From: Hyphomicrobiales bacterium | Lineage (GTDB): Bacteria; Pseudomonadota; Alphaproteobacteria; Rhizobiales; Beijerinckiaceae | Direction of reading: 5' to 3' | DNA: 64,000 bases | NCBI GenBank assembly: GCA_019075865.1 | Contig: JAGXAN010000001.1 | Coordinates: 310,001-374,000, forward strand | Notes under the pieces: generated by a model | The model's database searches: none | What the model was told of the DNA's origin: nothing | What the model saw: the letters and a program-made list of their open reading frames with translations, nothing else | Translations under genes and position numbers: made by a program | In this document: in pieces, positions 26,848 through 35,177 of the stretch | Position numbering within the stretch: position 1 is the first letter of the stretch | How the letters are laid out: each line of letters starts with the position of its first letter

Positions 26848-27546
26848 ATGAACAAGAGGGAACCAGCTTCATTGGACGAGCGGCCAACCGCTGGCGAGCC
26901 CTTGCCACGGCGGGACCAGATGATCCAGTTGCGGCGGTTCTCGTCAATGCCGCCACGTGCGCTGTTCATCGGGGCCTCAACCGGTGGCCCGCAGGCACTG
27001 GAGGTTGTGCTTTCCAGCGCTTCTGACACTTTGCGGCACATGCCGATTGTCGTGGTTTTGCACGCCCCGCCCGGCTTTATGGAAGTGGTCGCCGCCAATG
27101 TTGCCAAAGCGGCGCGTATGCCGGCCCGGATTTGCCTGAATGGCGAAAGGCTGATGCCCGGCACGATTTATTTCGCCCCCGGTGACAAGCATGTGCGCGT
27201 GATGAAGGCCGACAAGCGTATCGTGCTGGTGCACAGCGACGGCGAGCCGCAAAACTTCTGCAAACCGGCGGTGGATGTCCTGTTCCGTTCGGCCGCCCGC
27301 AGCTTTGGCCCCGAAGCTTTGGGGCTTGTGCTCACCGGCATGGGCCGAGATGGCTTTTTGGGCGCGCAGGAAATTGTCACCTGCGGCGGATCGGTCGTTG
27401 TGCAGGATGAAGCCAGCAGCGTCGTCTGGGGCATGCCGGGGGTCATCGCTCGTGCAGGCCTCGCCAGCGCCATTCTACCCGTTTCCGGCATATCCTCGGC
27501 AATCGATGGCCTGATGACGGCATCCAGGCGGAGTGCGATCGCATGA
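26848..27546 (+). CDS. cheB: CheB-type methylesterase lacking a receiver domain
   Basis: 232 residues. Only the methylesterase domain is present: nucleophile Ser S44 in IGASTGGPQAL, His H72 in VVVLHAPPGFM, and the catalytic Asp region in LTGMGRDGF. Canonical CheB is about 350 residues, with an N-terminal receiver that controls activity through CheA; here that is replaced by a 35-residue charged N-terminus. Demethylation or deamidation of receptors would therefore not be directly gated by phosphorylation unless another receiver acts in trans. Overlaps cheR by 4 bases. Confidence 0.9.
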   Translation: MNKREPASLDERPTAGEPLPRRDQMIQLRRFSSMPPRALFIGASTGGPQALEVVLSSASDTLRHMPIVVVLHAPPGFMEVVAANVAKAARMPARICLNGERLMPGTIYFAPGDKHVRVMKADKRIVLVHSDGEPQNFCKPAVDVLFRSAARSFGPEALGLVLTGMGRDGFLGAQEIVTCGGSVVVQDEASSVVWGMPGVIARAGLASAILPVSGISSAIDGLMTASRRSAIA

Positions 27547-28364
27547 GCCTCAATGCCCGCACCCTGAAGCGCTTTCTGGTCAACCGTGCCGGTCTGGAAT
27601 TTGATCAAGACAAGCTTTGGCTGGCTGAAAGCCGCCTCGCGCCTTTGGCCGAGCGCCACGGCCTGCCCAACATCGACGCCCTGATCGGCCAGATCGCCTC
27701 GGGCCTTGACCCGGCGCTGGATTGCGAGACGCTGGAAGCGATGCTCACCCATGAGACATTGTTTTTCCGTGACCGCGTGCCCTTTGAGCAATTTCGCCTG
27801 CATATGCTGCCCAAACTGCTTGCCGAGCGCGCCGACAAACGCCATATCCGCATATGGTCGGCGGCCTGTTCGACCGGGCAGGAACCTTACTCGCTGGCGA
27901 TGTTGCTGGACGAGGAAGGCAAAAAGCTGAATGGCTGGCGGGTCGAGATCATCGCGACTGACCTGTCGCGCGGTGCCATAGAGACGGCCCGAACCGGTCG
28001 CTACAGCCAGTTCGAGGTGCAACGCGGTGTGCCGATCACCTATCTTCTGCGGCATTTCGAACGCGACGGCGACAATTGGCAATTGCGTGAACCGGTTCGC
28101 TCGCGGGTGGAATTTCGCCAGCACAATCTGATTGACGATTTTTCGGGCCTGGGAAAATTCGACATCATTTTCTGCCGCAATGTGCTGACCTATTTTGATG
28201 CGACCACGAAAAAATCAGCGTTGGAACGCTTGCGCCTGGCGCTTAATCCGGGCGGTTTTTTGGTGCTGGGAGCCTTTGAAACCGCGTTGGCTCTGGCCCC
28301 CGACTTGCACCCGCTGCCTTTCCAGACCGCCATAGTCACCAAAGTGCCAGCTACCGGCGCTTGA
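27543..28364 (+). CDS. cheR: Chemoreceptor methyltransferase CheR
   Basis: 273 residues. An N-terminal helical domain (about 1-70) containing TLEAMLTHETLFFRD is followed by the SAM-binding Rossmann domain with IWSAACSTGQEPYSLAM, IIATDLSRGAIETA and DIIFCRNVLTYF. It methylates glutamates of chemoreceptors. Last gene of the plus-strand che operon; a shared terminator separates it from the convergent ctrA. No pentapeptide-tethered receptor is encoded nearby. Confidence 0.93.
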   Translation: MSLNARTLKRFLVNRAGLEFDQDKLWLAESRLAPLAERHGLPNIDALIGQIASGLDPALDCETLEAMLTHETLFFRDRVPFEQFRLHMLPKLLAERADKRHIRIWSAACSTGQEPYSLAMLLDEEGKKLNGWRVEIIATDLSRGAIETARTGRYSQFEVQRGVPITYLLRHFERDGDNWQLREPVRSRVEFRQHNLIDDFSGLGKFDIIFCRNVLTYFDATTKKSALERLRLALNPGGFLVLGAFETALALAPDLHPLPFQTAIVTKVPATGA

Positions 28365-28378
28365 GGGGCTGCCACAAC

Positions 28379-28405
28379 AAAAAACCCCGCATCTTGCGGG
28401 GCTTT
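28379..28405. terminator. Bidirectional terminator between cheR and ctrA
   Basis: CCCCGC-ATCTT-GCGGGG (28385-28401) has six A residues on its left and CTTT on its right. On the minus strand it ends in six U residues, which makes it strong for ctrA; on the plus strand the U-tract is short, so cheR termination is weaker. Confidence 0.85.
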
Positions 28406-28440
28406 GTCGTTTGTGCAGGGCCTTGGCTGCCGCGTTTGGT

Positions 28441-29142
28441 TCAGGCGGATATCCGGTCGTCGTTTTCACTGGGTTCACGCAGCACATAGCCACGGCCCCA
28501 GACGGTTTCGACATAATTGCGACCCTGCGAAGCATTGGCCAGCTTCTTGCGCAATTTGCAGATGAACACGTCGATGATTTTCAATTCCGGCTCATCCATG
28601 CCGCCATAGAGATGGTTGAGGAACATTTCCTTGGTAAGGGTTGTGCCCTTGCGCAAGGAAAGCAGTTCCAGCATCTGATATTCTTTGCCGGTGAGGTGCA
28701 CGCGGGCACCGCTGACTTCCACGGTCTTCTGATCGAGATTGACGATCAGGTCTCCGGTAGCAATCACGGATTGGGCATGACCCTTCGAGCGGCGAACAAT
28801 CGCATGGATGCGGGCGACGAGTTCGTCCTTGTGGAAAGGCTTGGTGAGATAGTCATCAGCACCAAAGCCGAGGCCCTTCACCTTGTCTTCTATGCCGGCA
28901 AGGCCCGACAAAATCAAAATGGGGGTTTTTACCTTGGCGACCCGCAGGGTGCGCAACACTTCATAGCCGGACATATCGGGCAAATTGAGGTCGAGCAGGA
29001 TGATGTCGTAATCATAGAGCTTGCCGAGGTCGATGCCTTCCTCGCCAAGGTCCGTCGCATAGACGTTGAAATTCTCTGACTTCAGCATCAATTCGATGCT
29101 TTGCGCAGTTGCACGGTCATCTTCAATCAATAAAACCCGCAT
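28441..29142 (-). CDS. ctrA: Cell-cycle master response regulator CtrA
   Basis: 233 residues, the usual size. OmpR-type response regulator: receiver with IEDDRATAQ and phospho-Asp D51 in [12 protein letters not shown], the same position as in Caulobacter, then a winged-helix DNA-binding domain with [25 protein letters not shown] (split over residues 145-172), [22 protein letters not shown] and the wing GRGYVLREP. It controls cell division, flagellar and chemotaxis genes. It faces the che operon and is divergent from fliJ across a 419-base region with several TTAA elements that may give autoregulation. The C-terminal end (RISA) lacks the Ala-Ala type ClpXP tail seen in Caulobacter. Confidence 0.96.
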   Translation of the reverse strand: MRVLLIEDDRATAQSIELMLKSENFNVYATDLGEEGIDLGKLYDYDIILLDLNLPDMSGYEVLRTLRVAKVKTPILILSGLAGIEDKVKGLGFGADDYLTKPFHKDELVARIHAIVRRSKGHAQSVIATGDLIVNLDQKTVEVSGARVHLTGKEYQMLELLSLRKGTTLTKEMFLNHLYGGMDEPELKIIDVFICKLRKKLANASQGRNYVETVWGRGYVLREPSENDDRISA

Positions 29143-29235
29143 ATCAGGTCCCCACCTTGCCCCGCCGCAAAATTTCAGACAGCCACTGATAAACAGGGGT
29201 TTCAGTGGCTGCTCTTAGCCCGATGAAACGATCGG

Positions 29236-29291
29236 TTAAGCCTATTTCTTAAAACCTAACGCTGATAGGTTAACAAATTATAATCTTTAAC
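29236..29291. promoter_or_regulatory. TTAA-rich region between ctrA and fliJ (possible CtrA sites)
   Basis: Four TTAA tetramers lie at 29236, 29249, 29270 and 29287. On the ctrA strand two read as TTAACC half-sites. None pair at the classical TTAA-N7-TTAA spacing (found: 9 and 13), so this is a suggestive cluster rather than a confirmed box. The rest of the 29143-29561 gap is AT-richer than the genes and probably holds both divergent promoters; I see no ORF or terminator in it. Confidence 0.4.
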
Positions 29292-29561
29292 ACCGCCTGT
29301 GTGCAGCGGATCAAAAATTATCGAAATCCTACGCAAAATCATCAGACGCAATAAATATGCGATATCGCCAAAAATTTAATCCCTGGACGATCATCTGGCA
29401 CCGTTTCGGAATAAAACCGTCGCGAATCACCTGTTAAATGAATAGCTTTTTTCTTCTTGGTAAGGAAGAAGCAACTTCCGTGCGCAATGATGCAAGTGTG
29501 GCGGGGATTACCAGTTGGGTTCACGCCGCGCCTTGTAATATTGCGTTTGGAGTATGCGTAA

Positions 29562-29936
29562 ATGAAATCGCGTGATGCCCTTCTCCGCCTCAAGCGGTTC
29601 CAGGCGGAAGAACGCCGCCGCCGCGTGGCCCAGATCGAATTGATGGTAGCTGAATTTTCCCGGATGGCGGTCGAACTGGACCGCGAGATTGCAGGCGAGG
29701 AAACCAAGACTGGTAATTCCGACCCAAAGCACTTTGCTTATTCCACCTATGCGCGCGCCGCCAGAACCCGCCGCGACAATCTCAAGCAATCGGCGCTAGA
29801 TTTGAATTCGCAGCTGGCGGAAGCCAAAGCCCATTTTGCGGAAGCGCAGGAGGAACTCTCCAAGGCGCAGAACCTTGAAGTGCGCGAAAAGTCCGGCGAA
29901 CACGCCGAGACCAGTGGACGCGCCTTGCGCGCCTGA
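29562..29936 (+). CDS. fliJ: Flagellar export protein FliJ
   Basis: 124 residues, almost entirely helical coiled-coil: heptad-like patterns run through RDALLRLKRFQAEERRRRVA and through LKQSALDLNSQLAEAKAHF. This matches FliJ, the stalk-like chaperone/escort of the flagellar type III export ATPase FliI, in its alphaproteobacterial form beginning MKSRD. No other flagellar gene is in the window. GGAG lies upstream of the ATG, and a terminator follows 30 bases after the stop. Confidence 0.82.
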   Translation: MKSRDALLRLKRFQAEERRRRVAQIELMVAEFSRMAVELDREIAGEETKTGNSDPKHFAYSTYARAARTRRDNLKQSALDLNSQLAEAKAHFAEAQEELSKAQNLEVREKSGEHAETSGRALRA

Positions 29937-29966
29937 TCGCCGCCCGGCAATAGGATTTCCTCAAAC

Positions 29967-29994
29967 GCCTCCGCCCTCACGAGCGGAGGCTTTT
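29967..29994 (+). terminator. Rho-independent terminator of fliJ
   Basis: GCCTCCGC-CCTCACGA-GCGGAGGC is followed by TTTT-GA-TTTT. It lies between convergent fliJ and soxG; the U-tract favours the plus strand. Confidence 0.8.
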
Positions 29995-30023
29995 GATTTT
30001 GCCGCAACCGGCCAGAAGGCGCG

Positions 30024-30572
30024 TTAAGGTGCCATATATTCGCGCGCGGCCAGACGGATAAACTGGCGCACATAGTCGATATGCGAGCGCGCGGTTTCCA
30101 CAAGAAAATGCTCCGGTGCCTCGCGCATCAGCAAAACCGGCGCCTTGCCGAGCAACGTTCGCGTTGCCATCTGCACCGGAAAAGCCGCCAGTCCCAGATC
30201 CAGCGGGCAGCCGGCATTCAGCACCTCGCTGACCCTGTCGCCGCCAAGGCTCACGCCGGCCTGCGCGTGGCTCACATCGACCAGCGCGTGCGGTTTGGCA
30301 GCAAATGCGGCCGCTACTTCGCCCAGAATTGGGGCGTCCAGCGGGCCAAACAGCCAGAACTCGTCCGGCCCGACACGTGCCGCAACCAAGCCGCCGTTGC
30401 GTGAAAATCGATTGATGGCAATGCCAAGATCAAACCCGCCCGCCCGAGCCAGCGGCCGCGCACAGCGCAGCACCAACCGCTGGCGTGGCGCAACAACGCA
30501 CATCTGGCAAGCCGTGCCAAAGCGCTCATCGCCTGCCATATCGGGAAGCTGACGAATGGGCATTTCAACCAT
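30024..30572 (-). CDS. soxG: Sarcosine oxidase gamma subunit
   Basis: 182 residues. Smallest-but-one subunit of heterotetrameric sarcosine oxidase; no cofactor of its own. Typical landmarks are GPDEFWLFGP, HALVDVSHAQAGVSLGG and a C-terminal ARSHIDYVRQFIRLAAREY. Its ATG at 30572 overlaps the soxA end by 8 bases and follows AGGGAG; an ATG at 30563 just after the soxA stop is the alternative. Last gene of soxBDAG. Confidence 0.88.
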   Translation of the reverse strand: MVEMPIRQLPDMAGDERFGTACQMCVVAPRQRLVLRCARPLARAGGFDLGIAINRFSRNGGLVAARVGPDEFWLFGPLDAPILGEVAAAFAAKPHALVDVSHAQAGVSLGGDRVSEVLNAGCPLDLGLAAFPVQMATRTLLGKAPVLLMREAPEHFLVETARSHIDYVRQFIRLAAREYMAP

Positions 30573-33531
30573 GCACCCGGCTCCCTTGCGCATCGACAAA
30601 TACCGGCGGACAGATGTGAACCTTGCTCCAGCCATTGGGCCTTGTGACATATACCGTCTCGCCGTGGCGGGCAGCGCCATTCTCCACCATGGCCAGCGCA
30701 ATGGCGCACCGGCAATTGGGGCTGGCATAGGCGGAAGTTACGTGGCCAAGACTTGCCATTGGCACATCAGCGCGCGAATGGCGCACGATTTGCGCCCCCT
30801 CGTCCAGCACCTGCGCCGGGTCCAAGGACAGCAGGCCCACCAATTGCTTGCGCCCGGGCCGTGTCATTTCCGCGCGCAGCAATCCGCGCTGGCCGACATA
30901 ATCAGGCTTGGAGCGCGGGGTCATGGCACCAAGGCCAACATCTGCGGGGCTTGCGGTGCCATCGGTTTCCTGCCCCACAATGATATAGCCCTTCTCGGCC
31001 CGCATTACATGCATCGCCTGCGTGCCATAGGGCGCTATGCCCCGGCCTGAATCCAGTATCGCCCGCCAGATCATTGGCCCGTAATCGGCCGGCACATTGA
31101 CCTCAAAGCCCAATTCGCCGGTAAACGACACCCGAAACAACCGACAGGGCACGCCGCAGCACGCACCCGTTCGCACGCTCATGTGCGGCATGGCAGCGCG
31201 GGAAATGTCCATTCCGGTCATCAGCGGCGCGAGCACTTCGCGGGCACGCGGGCCTTGCACGCTGATCACCGCCCATTGCTCGGTTACAGGCGTCGCATAA
31301 GCCTGCAACTCTGGCCACTCGGTTTGCAGATAATTCTCCAGATGCGCTTGCGCCCGCCCTGCGCCGCCGGTGGTGGTGGTGATGTGGTAGTGGTTTGTGT
31401 CGAGCCGGGCGATGATGCCGTCATCGAAAATATGGCCGTCCTCGCGCAGCATCAAGCCGTAACGCGCCCGCCCGACCGCCAGTTTCAGCACGTCGTTGAA
31501 ATAAATCCGGTTAAGAAACGCGCCGGCGTCCGGGCCGTTGATTTCGATTTTCCCCAGTGTCGAGGCGTCAAAAACGCCGACATTTTCGCGCACATTGCGT
31601 GCTTCGCGCGCCACCGCCTGCGCCATGGTTTCACCCTCGCGCCGAAAGAAAAGCGCGCGCTTCCAGGTGCCGACATCTTCAAACACTGCCCCGGCTGCCT
31701 CTGCCTCGCCGTGCATGGGTGTGCGCCGGACGGGGTCAAACATCGCTTCATGATGCGGCCCGGCAAAGGCCCCGAAGCTTACCGGCGTGTAGGGCAGCCG
31801 AAATGTGGTCGTGCCCGTCCGCGCAACCGGCTGCCGCAATTTCCGGGCAACCAGACCCAAGGCATTCATGTTCGAGGTCTTGCCCTGATCGGTCGCCATT
31901 CCGGTCGTGGTATAGCGCTTGACGTGCTCAATCGCCCGAAACCCTTCGTCCACGGCAAAGCCAATATCCTTGCTCGTGACATCATTTTGAAAATCAACGA
32001 AGGCCTTTTCCCCGCCCGTCGCATCCTCCCACGGGCCGCCGGGCAGAAAGCCGCCTGGCCGGGGTGAGGCAACAAAGGTGCGGTGGGTGCCTCCGCCCGC
32101 CTGCCAGCCATCGAGCAGACAGGCGTCAAGATCATAAATGCCCCGGCAGGCCCCGGCAGATTGATTGGCCTGCACCGCGTCGCCCGGCACAAAAGCATCG
32201 ATTTCGGTTGCAAAGCGCAGCTTCCCGCGTGATTGCGAATATAATTGCACATTAGGCGTGAACCCGCCGTGCATGCCAACAGCGTCACACTCCAGCCATC
32301 GGGGCAGGCTGGGTGGCGCGCCATGAATGGGCGCAATCTGCACCGCGCGGACACGATCATGGCCCCTTGTGCCAACAATTGCGGTTGCAGTGAGAATCTC
32401 GCAGCCGGCCGCCTCGGCAAGGCCAAGTTCCGGCCCGCATTCGTCCGGCCTGCGCCGGTCACAAAGGGTGACGCTGGCCCCGGCCCGGCGCGCTTCCAAA
32501 GCCAGTTGATAAGGTGCGCCGCCACAAGTGGCGATCACCAGCCGCTGCCCGGCCAGCACGCCGTAACGATTAAGATAGGCGCGAATGCTTTCGGCCAGCA
32601 GGATGCCGGGGCGATCGTTGCCGGGGAACACCAGCGGACGCTCATGCGCGCCGCAAGCCAGGATCACCCGACCCGCGCGCAATTGCCAGAGCCGTTCACG
32701 CGGCAAATGCTGAGGCATGGCAAGATGGTCGCTGACCCGCTCTGCCAGCCCAATCATATTGTGATTATAATAGCCAAAGGCGGTTGTGCGGGTCAGCAGC
32801 GTCAGGTTTTTGCGGCTGGCGAGGGTGGCAAGGCTTGCCTCCAGCCAATCCAGAGCGCCCTGTCCGTCAATTTCCGCCTCTGCATCATGCAGCAGGCTGC
32901 CGCCCATTTCAGTGCTTTCATCCACCAGGAAAACCCGGGTTTGCGGATTTTGGCTGGCGGCCAGTGCTGCGGCAAGCCCGCTTGGCCCCGCCCCCACCAC
33001 CAAAACCTCGCAATGCGCAAATCGGTGCTGGTAGCGGTCAAGATCGGCAGTGCCGGGGGCCTCGCCAAGCCCGGAGGCGCGGCGGATGAGCGGCTCATAC
33101 AGCTTCTTCCAGAATTTTGCTGGCCACATGAAGGTCTTGTAGTAAAAGCCGGCGCTGAAAATCGGCGACAGCAGGTCATTGATCTCCAAAGCGTCAAGGG
33201 TGAGCGAGGGCCAGTGATTTTGCGAAAACACCTGCAGTCCATCGCGCGCCTCGATCACGGTGGCGCGGTTGTTGGGTTCTTCGCGGCCCGCGCCGCGATC
33301 CACCCGCAGCAGAGCATTGGGCTCCTCGGAGCCGTGACTGATAATCCCGCGCGGGCGATGGTATTTGAACGAGCGCCCGACCAGATGAATGCCATGGGCC
33401 AGCAGCGCCGAAGCCACCGTGTCGCCGGCATAGCCCTGGATCGGCTTTCCATTAAAGGTAAATGTCAACGGGCGATTGCGATCTATCCGCCCCATTTGAT
33501 CCAAGCGATGCGACTGCGAAGTGGGTTTCAT
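30565..33531 (-). CDS. soxA: Sarcosine oxidase alpha subunit
   Basis: 988 residues. The N-terminal part (about 20-110) has a small ferredoxin-like fold (LTFTFNGKPIQGYAGDTVAS). A FAD/NAD-binding Rossmann region follows with VLVVGAGPSGLAAALAA (about 175), and the C-terminal half is a GcvT-like folate-binding domain (YGLMLREDGHIFDDGIIAR, YIIVGQETDG). The subunit passes the methyl group to tetrahydrofolate. Real start is ATG 33531 (MKPTSQSHRLD), which overlaps soxD by 4 bases; a longer frame exists but is unrelated. Converts sarcosine to glycine with the other subunits. Confidence 0.95.
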   Translation of the reverse strand: MKPTSQSHRLDQMGRIDRNRPLTFTFNGKPIQGYAGDTVASALLAHGIHLVGRSFKYHRPRGIISHGSEEPNALLRVDRGAGREEPNNRATVIEARDGLQVFSQNHWPSLTLDALEINDLLSPIFSAGFYYKTFMWPAKFWKKLYEPLIRRASGLGEAPGTADLDRYQHRFAHCEVLVVGAGPSGLAAALAASQNPQTRVFLVDESTEMGGSLLHDAEAEIDGQGALDWLEASLATLASRKNLTLLTRTTAFGYYNHNMIGLAERVSDHLAMPQHLPRERLWQLRAGRVILACGAHERPLVFPGNDRPGILLAESIRAYLNRYGVLAGQRLVIATCGGAPYQLALEARRAGASVTLCDRRRPDECGPELGLAEAAGCEILTATAIVGTRGHDRVRAVQIAPIHGAPPSLPRWLECDAVGMHGGFTPNVQLYSQSRGKLRFATEIDAFVPGDAVQANQSAGACRGIYDLDACLLDGWQAGGGTHRTFVASPRPGGFLPGGPWEDATGGEKAFVDFQNDVTSKDIGFAVDEGFRAIEHVKRYTTTGMATDQGKTSNMNALGLVARKLRQPVARTGTTTFRLPYTPVSFGAFAGPHHEAMFDPVRRTPMHGEAEAAGAVFEDVGTWKRALFFRREGETMAQAVAREARNVRENVGVFDASTLGKIEINGPDAGAFLNRIYFNDVLKLAVGRARYGLMLREDGHIFDDGIIARLDTNHYHITTTTGGAGRAQAHLENYLQTEWPELQAYATPVTEQWAVISVQGPRAREVLAPLMTGMDISRAAMPHMSVRTGACCGVPCRLFRVSFTGELGFEVNVPADYGPMIWRAILDSGRGIAPYGTQAMHVMRAEKGYIIVGQETDGTASPADVGLGAMTPRSKPDYVGQRGLLRAEMTRPGRKQLVGLLSLDPAQVLDEGAQIVRHSRADVPMASLGHVTSAYASPNCRCAIALAMVENGAARHGETVYVTRPNGWSKVHICPPVFVDAQGSRVHG

Positions 33532-33818
33532 GATGCTGACCCGGGCAGATCCGGCGGCGTCGCTCCGATCTTGTAGGTCGCAGCAAACGCGTCGGTCTGG
33601 GTATCGCGCAGCGCATGAAACCAGCGTTGGCAGCCGTGCACATGCCACCAGTTTTCGGCCAGCATCCCCTTGGTATTGCGGCGGAAATATAGAAATTGCG
33701 CGAATGATTCGTCATCGCGTGCCGCCTCTGGGGCAGGGCGGGTAATATGGGCTTCTCCGCCGCAGCGAAATTCAATTTCAGGGCGCGCCCCGCAATAGGG
33801 GCAATCAATCAACAGCAT
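33528..33818 (-). CDS. soxD: Sarcosine oxidase delta subunit
   Basis: 96 residues. Zinc-binding small subunit: IDCPYCGARPEIEFRCGGEA supplies the Cys ligands, then WWHVHGCQRWF near residues 56-66 is characteristic. ATG 33818 (MLLIDCPYC) chosen over a longer upstream frame that would overlap the soxB end. Stop overlaps the soxA start (ATGA). Confidence 0.93.
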   Translation of the reverse strand: MLLIDCPYCGARPEIEFRCGGEAHITRPAPEAARDDESFAQFLYFRRNTKGMLAENWWHVHGCQRWFHALRDTQTDAFAATYKIGATPPDLPGSAS

Positions 33819-33855
33819 GAAATCATTCCCCCATCCATCCTTTCCATTCGCTTTG

Positions 33856-35106
33856 TCAATGCGCGACCGCCGCCGCCGCGGCTTCGTCAATCAACCGCCC
33901 GCTGGCAAAGCGCTCCAGTCCAAATGGCGCATTGATCGGATGTGGCGCACCAGTTGCCATCGTATGCGCAAACACATGCCCTGATCCCGGTGTCGCCTTG
34001 AACCCGCCTGTGCCCCAGCCGCAATTGACGAATAGCCCCTCAATGGGCGTCTTGCCAATAATCGGCGAGCGATCTGGCGTCACGTCGACAATGCCGCCCC
34101 AGTTGCGCAACATCCGCATGCGGCCAAATTGCGGAAACAGCTCGCAAATGGCCTCCAGCGTTTGCGCCGTCACATGCTGGCCACCCTGCTGCGAATAGGA
34201 GACATATTGATCCGTGCCGGCACCAATCACCAATTCACCCTTGTCGGATTGGCTGATATAGGCGTGAATGGTGTTGGACATGACAACGCATGGCACAATC
34301 GGCTTCACGGGTTCGCTGACCAGCGCCTGCAACGGAAAACTCTCCAGCGGCATGCGCAGGCCGAAGCGCTCAAGCACCACCGACGAATGCCCGGCGGCAA
34401 CGACGCCAACCTTTGGCGTAGAGATTGCGCCGCGCGTGGTTTCAATACCGCGCACCGCGCCGCCCGCGTCCCGCATCAAGCCGGTGACTTCGCAATTCTG
34501 GATGATATCGACCCCCAGCGCATCCGCCGCTCGGGCAAAGCCCCATGCCACCGCGTCGTGGCGCGCAACGCCGCCGCGCCGCTGCAACGCAGCCCCCAAC
34601 ACCGGGTAACGGATGCGCGGCGAAATATTCAGCGGCGGACAGAATGCCTTCGCGGCTTTCGCGCTGATGTATTGATTATCGATCCCGCTCAAGCGGTTGG
34701 CATAGACATGGCGCTTAAGGCTGATGATGTCATGGTGATTATGCGCCAGCATCAACACGCCGCGCGGCGAAAACATCACATTGTAATTGAGCGCTTGACT
34801 GAGCCCCTCGAAAAGTTTGAGCGAATGGTCATAAAGCGCCGCACTTTCCGGGAACAGATAATTGGAGCGGATGATCGTGGTGTTGCGGCCGGTATTGCCG
34901 CCGCCGATCCAGCCCTTTTCCAAAACCGCAATATTGGTGAGCCCATGCTGGCTGGCCAGATAAAAGGCCGTGGCCAGCCCATGGCCGCCACCGCCGACGA
35001 TCACGGCGTCATAGGCGCTTTTGGGCTCGGGGTCACGCCACTGCCGCGTCCACGGCACATCCGGGTGGAACGCCTGCCGCAACAATGCAAGAAATGAAAA
35101 TCGCAT
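33856..35106 (-). CDS. soxB: Sarcosine oxidase beta subunit
   Basis: 416 residues, the standard size. FAD-dependent amine-oxidising subunit: dinucleotide motif AVIVGGGGHGLATAFYLA at about residue 35, IAVLEKGWIGGGNTGRNTTI containing the flavin-contact region, and the C-terminal VNCGWGTGGFKATPGSG. The FMN-linking His in the conserved SNYLF-adjacent region is not assigned here. First gene of soxBDAG; the 71 bases upstream hold its promoter or connect it to the dehydratase gene. No glycine cleavage or folate genes are adjacent. Confidence 0.94.
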   Translation of the reverse strand: MRFSFLALLRQAFHPDVPWTRQWRDPEPKSAYDAVIVGGGGHGLATAFYLASQHGLTNIAVLEKGWIGGGNTGRNTTIIRSNYLFPESAALYDHSLKLFEGLSQALNYNVMFSPRGVLMLAHNHHDIISLKRHVYANRLSGIDNQYISAKAAKAFCPPLNISPRIRYPVLGAALQRRGGVARHDAVAWGFARAADALGVDIIQNCEVTGLMRDAGGAVRGIETTRGAISTPKVGVVAAGHSSVVLERFGLRMPLESFPLQALVSEPVKPIVPCVVMSNTIHAYISQSDKGELVIGAGTDQYVSYSQQGGQHVTAQTLEAICELFPQFGRMRMLRNWGGIVDVTPDRSPIIGKTPIEGLFVNCGWGTGGFKATPGSGHVFAHTMATGAPHPINAPFGLERFASGRLIDEAAAAAVAH

Positions 35107-35177
35107 TGCCCGATATTTACAGCCCGTCATGCCAAGAGCAAGCCAAATTAGAGGCAGGCCCCAAGAACACGCAATCC

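Noticed and set aside
29452-29471. Inverted repeat TTCTTC...GAAGAA before fliJ as a terminator or sRNA
   Set aside because: Weak AT/GA-rich stem with a poor loop, no U-run in a useful direction and no promoter.
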